Assembly (NCBI GenBank): GCA_905160935.1
Contig: CAJHZI010000695.1
Coordinates: forward strand, 165,001-229,000
Length of the DNA: 64,000 bases
Direction of reading: 5' to 3'
Source: Enchytraeus crypticus
Lineage: Eukaryota; Annelida; Clitellata; Enchytraeida; Enchytraeidae
Shown here: piece by piece, positions 43,360 to 54,900 of the stretch
Position numbering within the stretch: the first letter of the stretch is position 1
Layout of the letters: every line of letters starts with the position of its first letter
Notes under the pieces: generated by a model
Told to the model about the DNA's origin: nothing
The model's database searches: none
The model's input: the letters and a program-made list of their open reading frames with translations, nothing else
Made by a program: the position numbers and the translations under genes

Positions 43360-44340
43360 ACAAAGCTTTCAATGCGATATTCACTTCATACCAGTCAGTA
43401 TTCGGTCCATTACTCGGATATTGTTCATTTCATCGGTAAATTAATTAAAAACAACTACAGCTCAGTTTTTCGATCAAGTAGGTCTACTATAAATGTCACA
43501 TGAAAGACTATATACTGTATAACTTGAGGCAGTTTAAGAAATCAAATTTCACAACCTCTGCCTCGTGTCATACAATTGATCTATCGTTTAAACATGGAAA
43601 TCAGATTCAATGATTATTTTAAAAACTTAATTAGAACTTTATGGAACTCTTCAAAACATTCGATTAGAACTAAAGATTGCTTTTCATTGTGAATATCGTC
43701 AAGTAATACGTTACAATAATACTTTACTAAATTTGTGTGTATCCCCATTTTGCTGCGCATCCATATTCATATTACATTTTCATTCATGCACACTTAGTAT
43801 TGCAGTCGTTTACATAAAATGTGGCTTACCATTAACATTAATTTATTGATTATATTCATTCCCATTTTAGTCAATATAGCTAAAGTGGGGGGAATTGAGA
43901 GGGAAGGGAGGTGGGCACAGGAATTCAATCAATTCCACTATAGCTCTAACTTTTTAGGTGCTTTCCCCTGTTAGGGGCCATACATGTTAGATACTGGGTA
44001 GGCCTATAGGAGATCTGTAATACATTGCAGTGGGCCCGAGAAATTCTAACACTTTCAAAGCTCTCAATTTCCATTTATATCCACTACATTTCAGTGTTAA
44101 ATTCTACAGAGTTGTAATTTCACTAGAACTAGCAGTTACTGAACACTTAATTCCTGAAGCTGTAAGTTATGCTTTTTATAGCTACCACAATATAGACAAT
44201 AGTGTATGGGCCTGTAGGTATTAAATTGTGTATTAAATTTACATGTGGGCATATATTGGTTTACATTAATAATAAACCAGTTACATAAATAAGTTACATA
44301 TAATTTTTTATATGTCTACAAATAGAACTAAGGAACTGCT
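43360..44340. other. Aquaporin 3' flank, no gene recognised
   Basis: AT-rich. No poly(A) signal could be tied to the aquaporin transcript with confidence. Confidence 0.4.
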
Positions 44341-44349
44341 TGCAGCAAA

Positions 44350-44397
44350 CCCTCTCTAATGCACTGTCTAATGGCAGGTCCATGGCATATAACTACA
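44350..44397 (+). repeat. Interspersed repeat family D, short
   Basis: CTAATGCACTGTCTAATGGC, AGGTCCATGGCATATAAC. Confidence 0.55.
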
Positions 44398-44419
44398 GGG
44401 TCATACTGCACGGAAGTCC

Positions 44420-44640
44420 TACAAATTTTACTCTCAGATCAGCGTAAAATCTCGGACATTTTCCGCGTTGCCAGTCCAGTGAATGTCCGAGATTTTACGC
44501 TAATCTGAGCGTAAAATCTCGGACATTCACTGGACTGGCAACACGGAAATGGACTAAATTGTCTAACGGTTTAAACATGTGGTACTAAAAGTGATAGATA
44601 TCAACATAGTAGAACATTTCACTATAATGTGTGTTATTAT
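44420..44640 (+). mobile_element. SINE-A body with inverted duplication
   Basis: A SINE-A body (TTCACTGGACTGGCAACACG, AACGGTTTAAACATGTGGTA, CATTTCACTATAATGTGTGT) is preceded by its own segment in reverse. 44461-44501 pairs with 44508-44548 with one mismatch around a 6-nt loop. The tRNA-like head is absent. Confidence 0.82.
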
Positions 44641-44689
44641 TATTAATATATACATAATTGTATTTGTAACTGTCCACTGTCCAAAAGTC

Positions 44690-44825
44690 TTTGGACTCGT
44701 TTTGTTGATTTTGAAATTTGCATATTTTTCAGACATTTCCCTCGTCCGTTTTGGTTTAGCTCAATAGTACTCGATGTCATTTGACGACACCAATGCTCTA
44801 ATTGTTGGTGATGCTGTTGTTGCAA
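44690..44825 (+). mobile_element. LINE-1-type 3' end, diverged
   Basis: TTTGGACTCGTTTTGTTGAT, then GTCCGTTTTGGTTTAGCTCA, ATAGTACTCGATGTCATTTG, CCAATGCTCTAATTGTTGGT. Confidence 0.65.
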
Positions 44826-44884
44826 TCCATTGTATTAATTTTGCCAAATGTACGAAATTTTTCGTATATAGTGGTAGCCCAATC

Positions 44885-44905
44885 TTCGGCCGCCATTTTG
44901 CCAAT
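44885..44905 (-). promoter_or_regulatory. YY1-like site, candidate RBM25 core promoter
   Basis: GCCGCCATTTTG at 44889-44900 is the reverse complement of a CAAAATGGCGGC YY1-type motif, common near the start sites of housekeeping genes in animals. It lies 0.9 kb upstream of the first coding exon, in an otherwise AT-rich stretch, and a donor-like AAG|GTAATC follows near 44994. The assignment to RBM25 rests on position only. Confidence 0.4.
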
Positions 44906-45639
44906 GAACGATTGTTATAAAATAGAAATGCGATTTTTGTTAGCTAAAATTTAGAGTCAATTTTACCTAATCCCTAATATCTGTTTTTGTAAGGTAATCA
45001 GCTACTACACATATAGCTATATACTGGATACATATCTACTAAATAATATTAGAGTTTAAATGAAAATAGTTATATAGAAATTTAATGTGAAATTTATATG
45101 AAATAATGTTCTTGTTCAATATGATAGATTCTCGGGCTCGCAGTGTTACATGTAGTTTTAGTTTACATTGAGGCGAAATCAGCAATTTTGTTCTAAATTC
45201 TTGTACTTAAACTTCATTATTTTGATTCATCATATTATTAGATCTGATGAGGAATTAATTCTGATTAGATAATCTATTTTGACATATGCCTTTCTTTGAC
45301 TTTGGATCTTGAAGCGAACATTAAAGTATCAAGTAATGTTTCTTTTCTTCGGGTTTAGAATCGGACATTTTCACTGCACGTTAATGTTTACTCTTATGCT
45401 ATTTGGATCATTAAAGTTAAGTTATAACTCTACTATAGCTGCTAATTATTGTATTAGGCCGACCGCACAGAGCTCTGGCTCTTGTATGGTTGCTTATTCC
45501 ATATTGCATGTTTGATTATCTGTCTGCATGAACAGGCCTTTGTTTGTATAATATGGTTGAGATGAACGAATAAACGATATGAAAGAGAATTTTTTGACCG
45601 ATTCATTATTATTAATTATAATTTTGATGTGTATTTCTT

Positions 45640-45807
45640 TGGACTGATTTTCTGGATTTTGTACTGACTTTGGACTGATTTTCTGGATTTTGGAATTTGT
45701 GCCATTTTTAGACCTTCTTTTTGCTCGCTGGCTTGATTTTGTCTCACTAGTGCTCGATGTTGTCACTGATGACTGTAGCACTCTAATTGTTGTTACTTTT
45801 GTTTTAG
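45640..45807 (+). mobile_element. LINE-1-type 3' end reaching the RBM25 exon 1 acceptor
   Basis: GGACTGATTTTCTGGATTTT occurs twice (partial tandem), then TTTTTGCTCGCTGGCTTGAT, GATGACTGTAGCACTCTAAT, TGTTGTTACTTTTGTTTTAG. The T-rich tail of the element runs straight into the AG at 45806-45807 used as acceptor. Confidence 0.8.
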
Positions 45808-45921
45808 GTTATCATTACAACAACGAGAATGTCATATCCTCAGCGACCACCCATGGGCATGGGCATGCCATATGGCTATGCTCCAATGGGTGTCATTCCC
45901 ATGGGCATGCCCATGATGCAG
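45808..45921 (+). CDS. RBM25: RBM25 exon 1 (start codon)
   Basis: Acceptor TTGTTTTAG|GTT; ATG at 45829 opens MSYPQRPPMGMGMPYGYAP. Donor ATGCAG|GTATTT, phase 0. Confidence 0.9.
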
Positions 45922-48900
45922 GTATTTTAAAACTCATAACATTATACATATATTTTTGTATTTATTAAACTAATTTCAAGTTGCAAAATGTATGCTTGCA
46001 AAACGTTTCTCTTAGGGATTAAATATATCACATCATGCATCATTTTAAGGTAGATGTTTTAAAATTGCTATATTCATCAAGTTAGATTATAGGACTCTGC
46101 TGTTGAGTAATCCATTAGATCGTATAGATTACTATTTTACGTCATTGTAAAATATTTTGATAAAATCTCCTGATTCTACAAGCAAAGAGATTCCATCTCT
46201 TAAAATTCTTTAGGTTAAAGCCTAGTTCAGTGGCAGTTACATGACTCTAAAACAAACCAGTGGCAGGGCAACAAACATTGGATTTGAACCCTGCAACTAC
46301 TGATCTACCCACTGATAATCTAGTGACTTGCTACCAGCTTGACAGTGCTGATTTTTTATTATATTTAAGAGTGTGTTCTTTAACTAATTATTTAATTCTC
46401 ATACTGCTATGTGATTATCTCTTATGTTATTGGTCCCTGACATCATCCTTGTATGAGGAAACGGACATTAAACCTTTATTATTATTATGTTCCTATTCAT
46501 GTTATGATTGTTATTAGATGATGCGGCCGGGCATGCAGCCGATGACGGCTCATCCAATGATGCCGGTGGCTATGCCGCGTGCGCCGATGATGTCGGTTCA
46601 GAGACCTCCCACTACGACGACCAGTGAGCCGGCTAAACCCAGCGTTCCACCGGTGCGCTATACAATACTGTTTAATTTAGTGTGACTGATTGAATACCTA
46701 ATGGCACGATACTGATTACCTGAATAAGTACTATCAGCATTTGTTAAAATTGTGTGCTGAATTGTTAATATTCTTATGGTATAAACGAACTTTGCTCTGA
46801 TGGTCAACTTGTTACAGTGTGAGTGCTTCACTTTAGACAAATTTTTCGTGTGATAAATGATGATAAATTAATGATAAATGATTGAGATTGATAAATTAAT
46901 TGTTTTATTTATAAACTGATTGAAAGACATTTTGTTTAATTTGTTATTTTGACTGGAAAACTGATATCTTGATAGATTAAGTGATGGACTGATCAGCTGT
47001 AAGATACATTTTTATATTACTTGATTTAATTGTACTTATGAATAGGTAAAGCATTATTTTAATGATTGATTGATTGACTGATTGATTAATCAGGGTGAGA
47101 AGCCTCCTGTAACTACAGTGTTTGTGGGTAACATCAGTGAAAAGGCTCCTGATGCCATGATCAGACAAATGCTGCAGGTCTGTCAGTCACTTAACATTCT
47201 AATAGAGTAGAAATATCTGCATTAGAACTGTGAACAATATGATCAGACAAATGCTGCAGGTCTGTTAAAGCTGCGTTAGATCTGTAAAAGCTGGTAAAGC
47301 TAAGGTTAACGTCAGTTTCCTCACTCGAAAGCGATGTCAGTGACGGGCGAGCCCAGGATTTGAACCCGTATCAACTGATCCGCGTTAAAATTATATTAGA
47401 TCTGTGAACAATATGATCAGACAAATGTGTTAATGATGGCCATAGTTACTAGTGAGATAATCAAGTGTTTAAACATAACAGTTGCGTAAACTACTGATTA
47501 GTCACAATTTGATATTCTGCAAGCTTGAATCGCTGTGTCAAGTAATGCATAGCTCTGTGCACCTATTTTCGGGTGTTTAAATAGTTGATAAGTTACATCA
47601 CTGATTAAGAAATAATATTCGGACTTTGATTACTAAGTAAGCTGATTGGTTGATCAGCTTGAAGGACAGCGCTGTGATTGGCTGACTGACATAATTTTGG
47701 CGGTTGACCTTGTAATTAATAACCACGCAACATTTTTTATTGAATACCAAAAATTCTGAACACTAGTTTAACCAACATCAGAGGCGTAAATTATCAACTG
47801 ATTAAAGAAAAGTTAGTAAATGCGGGTGTAAGATGTGTAGCTGATATCTGTGAGATGATAAAGTAAACATTAAGTTGAAGACGATAAAATGGACATTAAG
47901 TGGTGTTTTATTGAATTGTATAGTAACAAGATAATGCAGCTCACAGTGCATTGTGTTAAGTTATATTGTGTTGTTACTTTCAGAGATGTGGAAATGTTTT
48001 AAGTTGGAAGAGAGTTCAAGGTGCATCCGGGAAACTACAAGGTATTGACGAATAAGTTGTTATTTTATATGCAGTGTACAATTTTTACCTCACAATGATG
48101 AAGTCAATGATGGTTTTTATTTTTTCTGGTTACACACTTGACTCACAACATCTGTTCAGAGATTCCTTAGTTGTTTATTTTGCAGTTTTCTTTCCTTCAT
48201 TTCACGATTATTAGTAGTCGATATCTTTTGTTAGCACTGAGTGCAGTGGATGCAGATTTAAATTTTTTTACTAATACCCATGTTTTTAAATTAAATTCAG
48301 TCAACACGCGGTCTTCTAAAGTGGTTGATATCCCGAATACTGAGTCCTACTTACTCGCATGTCCTATCAAGTGCGACAGACCTTCCCCTGCGTCCCCCAA
48401 AGAACTGAGATGTCCACTTAGATAATTAAACAGCCTTGATCATTATCATCATCATTAAATGATAAAATTTATATAGCAGTGTCTTTACCCATATATATCT
48501 TGGAGACTACTTTACAGGATACTCATGAACACAAATAAAGTTACACAATATATGCTATAGAATATATAGTTGCTAAATAATATTACAATACTCTGTGGCA
48601 GTGTTATTGTAATACAGATGCAATACTTTGAGGCAGTGTTATGTTGTATTGTTGTATTGTATTACAGTTGCAATACCGTGAGGCAGTGTTATGATGTATT
48701 GTTGTATTGTATTACAGTTGCAATACTTTGAGACAGTGCTATAATGTATTGTTGTATTGTATTACAGTTGCAATACGTTGAGTCAGCAGTGCTATGATGT
48801 ATTGTTGTATTGTATTACAGTTGCAATACCTTGAGACAGTGTTATGATGTATCGTTTTATTGTATTACAGTTGCAATACCTTGAAGCAGTGCTATGATGT

Positions 48901-51900
48901 ATTGATGTATTGTGTTACAGTTGCAATACGTTGAGGCAGCAGTGTTATGATGTATTGTTGTATTGTATTACAGTTGTAATACCTAGAGGCAGCAGTGCTA
49001 TGATGTTTTGATGTATTGTTTTACAGTTGCAATATGTTGAGTCAGCAGTGCTATGATGTATTGTTGTATTGTATTACAGTTGCAATACATTGAGGCAGCA
49101 GTGTTATGATGTGTTGATGTATTTCAGCGTTTGGATTCTGTGAATACGAAGACCCCGAGGCCACACTGAGGTGTATCCGACTACTCAACGAATGGATAAT
49201 CGCAGATAAGAAACTTCTCGTACGATATTCTCTTATACAATAAAATACATGTATATATTTAGTGCTGTGCTGTTTTCTAGTTCTGTTGTCCATCTTGTTG
49301 ACTATATCATTAAAACAGTAATAGGCCAATATTTGTCTATTTATATGTGTCTATACTCTGTAATTTAAAATTGAATGTAGGAAACTTTTTGTGTTTAACA
49401 GGCTATCTTGGGATGTTAATTTTTAACTATTTTTATATACTAATTGGCTCCAATAAAAGACATCGGTCTGTGTATTTAACTTGTTACCTGTTATTTATTT
49501 GTGAGCTGTTATCAGTTAGCTGGTTAGTTCTTAACGGTTAGTTTTATTTGTTAGTTCTATTGATCATAGGTAGAAGTCATCAGTACACAGGTGAGTAATG
49601 GCTGGTGGTGGTAATAGCTGTTAGCCATTGTTAACTGCTAGTTGTTGTTATTTGTTAGTTGCAAGCTTAAGAGAACTTGCCATCAGAAGCCTGATTAAGG
49701 TGTCAGTTGTTATTTGTTGATGTTGTTGCTGCTGCTGGCAGGTTAAGGCATCAGTTGTTGTTTGTTATTGTTGTTTGTGGTAGGGTAAGGTGTCAGTTGC
49801 TATTTGTTGTTGTTGCTGGCAGGTGAAGGTGTCAGTTGCTATTTGTTGTTGTTGTTGCTGGCAGGTGAAGGTGTCAGTTGCTATTTGTTGTTGTTGTTGC
49901 TGGCAGGTGAAGGTATCAGTTGTTGTTGTTGTTGCTGGCAGGTGAAGGTGTCAGTTGTTGTTATTGTTGCTGGCAGGTGAAGGTGTCAGTTGTTATTTGT
50001 TGTTGTTGTTGTTGCTAGCAGGTGAAGGTGTCAGTTGTTTGTTGTTGTTGTTGCTGGCAGGTGAAGGTGTCAGTTGTTATTTGTTGTTGTTGTTGCTGGC
50101 AGGTGAAGGTGGACGCTAAGACAAAGAGCCAGCTGGACGAGCACAAGAAGAAGAAGAAGGAGAAGGAGAAGCCGGAGGGAGAGGAGAAACAGGAGGAGAA
50201 AGAAGAAGAAGAGGAGGAGGCTTTGGATGAGGCGACACAGCGAGAGGATAGAGTAGCTCAGGCAGGGCTTGATGCCATCATGAGAGAGTACGCCAATGAG
50301 CTCAGACGTGAGATACCGGCTCAGCCGCCGGCTGTACCGCCCGTCTCTGGTGCGTGTATCCTACTGTACATCTGTTGGAGTTGATACAGCTCTAAATTAT
50401 AGAATAACAAATAATAAAATGAAACTAGTTATGGGAAATAAATATACTTTAATTAAGCAATATAATAAACATATAGAACAAATAGACACTAAATATAACC
50501 TAGCACAGAGTGATGTCTATGATCTGGCCCAGGACCGGTATCAGTGGAGACAGAAGGTAAAAGAGGCTGCTCTGGTGTCCACAAAGTGACGTTACGCAGA
50601 GAAAAGAAGAAGTTGATACAGGCTTATTGATGTTTTATAGGCCTTTTTATAGGTTTATAGGTTTATTTTATTTTTTGATAAAATAATTTAAGCAAGCGTA
50701 TCAAGATCTGGTATTAGTATTATTTCTGGTATGATATGAGTTCTACTGTATCAAATATTTGTTATATTTTTGTGTAATTAAATTAGCACTGGGCAGATGT
50801 CAGAAACTGTAATGAGTTGAACGTATATGAAAATAAAATACGCCAATTGCGAGTGATCTAGCAATCAGAAATATCGTATTAGTATTGTATTAAATTGATA
50901 AGTATTTATAATATGACGAATTAATGTTTATCATTTATGATCTGTTAATGGAACAGCTAGCGATTCATATTGTAGTTATTGTAGTAGTATTAATAGACTT
51001 GTTGTTGTTGTTGTACTCAGCGGCCGCTACAGACAAGGCTGATGATAAATCCAAGAGTTCATCCAGCAAGCCTGAGGAGTGCAGACGGGTATGTCTACAT
51101 ATCAGTATCTATCATAGTGTAGTTAAAGCTCTAGTGTGACTGACTCGTAAGCAGTAGCCTGTGGATTCAAGACCTCTGCAGTTCTGATTCGTACGTCATC
51201 TCTGCTGGACTCTACGATATGTTTTGCAAGTTTAGCCAGGTAGTCTCTTCTATGTGGATACTGGTACGAGTCTGCTGGTCCAGTCATGGCTTGTTCCAGT
51301 ATTTGAACATTTTGTATCTTACTTATAAAAAGTGCACAGAAGAAATGTCTAAATTTGTGATAGTCAATCTCAGAAGCCACTGCTCCAATGCTGTAGGCTG
51401 TTGTAGAGTGTGAAGATGACAGAACTATTTATGCAGATATTAACTTATTGATCGAGGGTGTGCTCTGTGGAGAGCGATAGGAGGCTGCTAATAGGAATAT
51501 GTACTTTGGACTGGCAGTTATACAAGTAGAGAGAGATTCGTCATTGTACGTGTATCTGGATTGTATTGTCTAGTATACGTCTTGATTGTATTACATGACA
51601 TGTATCTTAGTTGTATTTTATTAGTCATCTTGTCTGTGTTGTGCTGTATTGCCAGTGTATTGTATTTAGATTGTATTGTATTGGTTATCTTGTCTGTGTT
51701 GTACTGTATTGTCATTGTATTGTACCTAGATTGTATTGTACTGGTAATCTTGTCTGTGTTGTACTGTATTGTCATTGTATTGTATCTAGATTGTATTGTA
51801 CTGGTAATCTTGTCTGTGTTGTACTGTATTGTCATTGCATTGTATCTAGATTGTATCAGTATTGTATTGTATCTAGATTGTATTGTACTGGTAATCTTGT

Positions 51901-54900
51901 CTGTGTTGTACTGTATTGTCATTGTATTGTACCTAGATCGTATCAGTATTGTATTGTATCTAGAATGTATTGTACTGGTAATCTTGTCTGTGTTGTACTG
52001 TATTATCATTGTATTGTATCTAGATTGTATCAGTATTGTATTGGTTCTCATCTGTACGTTGTAACGTATCGTCATTGTATTGTATCTGTATTTTAATGCA
52101 GAGGCCGGACAGCATAGTGATAGATGATGATAAGATAGACCCCATACACAGAGAGATCAGGAACTTCAGGGACTCCCATAAGGTATGACGTCCACTTTGA
52201 ACGGTTTATATCCTGTCAATTGTTGACACTTTAAAATATGAATATTGCTATTGCTTGTTTTTGAAAACTTTCTGAGAGTTGTGTAATTTGCAGAATTATT
52301 TCGTTACATTCAGCTTCTAATAGAAATAATCTTATTTTTTAAATGCTGACAACAATATTCATTGTTTAATTCAAAATTGCTGCCAACTTGAACCTTCAGA
52401 AATTTAAATTAGCAGAAGTGATATAGTCTAGAGTGGGTTAACATGCAGAAAATTGTTCATTTGGTGTTGAGTCTAAAAATATTGGATTTTAATATTCAAA
52501 CAGACTTAGCTGAGAGTGATTCGGGCTAAAAAAAACTGCTTTTGTTGGAAATTTGTTTGCAATTAGTTCACTAAATCAAATGTCTGGATTTTTTTATTGG
52601 GGGGGATATTTTTCCCTATTATTTGTTCTTATTTTCTTTTATCGTTTGAAGTAACGTTGTCTTCTATATAAACTTTAAAGAGTATTATAGGAAAGGGGTG
52701 GGGGTTAGTTAAAATAAAGTTTAGTGCATGCAGCGCATTGTTTTTTTATCTGTCTATTTATGAGTCTGGTTTGTGCTAGGCATATAAAGCTGTTGACACT
52801 ACTGATTTGCTGCATTTGATTTGCTGCATTTTGATATCTCGTAAATATAAATTAATTTGCCAGATGACAGCAGATTACACGAGACAAGATAAAGTCTTCA
52901 GGCTTACAGAATGTGTTATGTGATAAAAATTGTATCTTATCCACCGGTGAGCGACATTGAATATGTTGTAGAGTTAGAGGTAATTGCTAAATTAGAGTAA
53001 ATTAAACTTTTAAACTCGATCCAGATATGAGGGGTAAGAAGCTTTTCTACAGTTTTATATTTTATTTTAGGTTTATATTAGAATTTTTATTATTTCTGTA
53101 GTTAATATCATGTAGATTATTTAATATGGCAGATTTATCCAGTCCCTTAGTGATTATTTATTCTACATCTGTTGAATTTTGTAAAACTAAATTTGTACAA
53201 ACATGTAGTTTGTTATTTGGAAAATCACAGTATACTTTTTAATCCTTTTTTGTTCCTTGATAGCTCCTAGTTAATTTCTAATTTATGAAAGCATGTTATT
53301 TTTTCATTAGCTAATTTTTATCCTTAATTTTTTATTCTTTTGTATTTAGAAGTTGTTATATAGTAGTAAATAATATTTACTATCTTCCTGTCACTTGCAA
53401 GAAGACTCTGAGGTTAGTGATTGATATTATGTTCAGGTAATTAATTAGATCACGTGATGATGGGGCATATGTTGTAGGTGAGTATATGTGGTGCACGCAT
53501 GACTGAAGAAACTATTTCCATACGCCAATTCTGAGTTCAATCTAATTTCTTACATTTTTGTGTGAAATGACAGAGCTGTTGAGATAGCTCGGTACAGAGA
53601 TTCAGTTTGATATGGCTAGCTGTTACCATAGCTGTGTTCTAGATGAATGGTCAAGCTGGATTATTGGCTAATCACTATATTTATCTGAATAGAGCAAATG
53701 CTTTGTGAAAGACAGTCATCTATGGAAGTAATGAATATTACTTGTCAATCTAATCCATAGCATTGTTCCAGTCACTTCTTTCTATGGTGTTCCATACGCC
53801 CAACCACCAGTGGGTGATCTTTGCTTTGAGGATGTGACATTATTCATACTATGTAATAGTACAATGGTGTAATAGAATATTTCTTATTGATAGAAAATAT
53901 TAATTCGAGTGTAGAAAGTTCAGTTCTCAACTAATGGAAGTAATGAATGTGGGTTGGAGGGGACGTGAAGATGAAATGGAAGAGATAGATATTATAAAGA
54001 GGTGAAGGACGTGATAACAAGTGAAAGGATAATATGAGGAAGATCTGTTGTCTTTTTACAGCTACATTAAAATCTGCTTTTTTCTTTCCATTTCAGTGAC
54101 AGAAAGAGGCTGTATAAAGCTAAACTGGATGAGTAATTAATCAGATATTTGATATCTTGAATGCTTGTGTGTGAATTTAACGTTCACTTTCTGTCATCAG
54201 ATGAATTGCACTGTCCTTGATTGATCTAAAGGAATTGCTACGAGAGTAAATGAAATATCTATTAGGTTATTATCAGCGGACAGAGATCTGACTAATCTCT
54301 GTCATTAGATCCTCTCATAGGCACATGGCTATGATGTCATAACACTACAGACAGTGTCAGCTCTCTGCGATCATTTGATAGATTTAAAAGGTTGAATTGA
54401 CAAACTCGGTGCTGTGAAGTAGATGTCTATATCTTGCTACTATTTTATCTCCCCACTGCGACATTGTCTATGGATCAGGAACACTAGGTGGAAGTTGTCA
54501 TTATCAGGCTTTTAGTCGGTATTAGTTCCACTGAAAAACTGAGGTTCTAAACTTACATATTCCTCATATTTTCTGTTATTGTTCATTTTAAGTAGAATCT
54601 TTTTGCAAATATAAACTTACATTAAATTAGCGATTTGTTAAAATCTAAAATCTAAGGTTAACGACAGTTTCCTCACTCTAAAGCGATGTCAGTGAGGGGC
54701 GAGCCCAGGATTTGAACCCTGCACATACTGATCTGCTGTCGAGTGTATCTTACCGACGTTGCCACTGGCTCCAGGCAGTTACTATTGATGTTGAATTAAT
54801 GGATCCTCTGATTCAAGAAATTCTCTTATTAGAAGTGCCTAGAATTTATATCTACCTAGAACTTATAAAGAGACATTGATTTAGTGAGTTCAAGTGAGCT

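Noticed and set aside
45494-45781. 95-codon minus-strand ORF
   Set aside because: Antisense of the LINE-1 3' tail before RBM25.
50296-50589. Extra RBM25 exon or small gene after exon 6
   Set aside because: Out of phase with exon 6, no family match, and the next exon joins correctly without it.
51518-52096. Long ORFs (160-185 codons) on both strands
   Set aside because: They lie wholly in a 60-bp tandem array (a multiple of three), so all units stay open in frame; composition is repetitive and no domain is visible.
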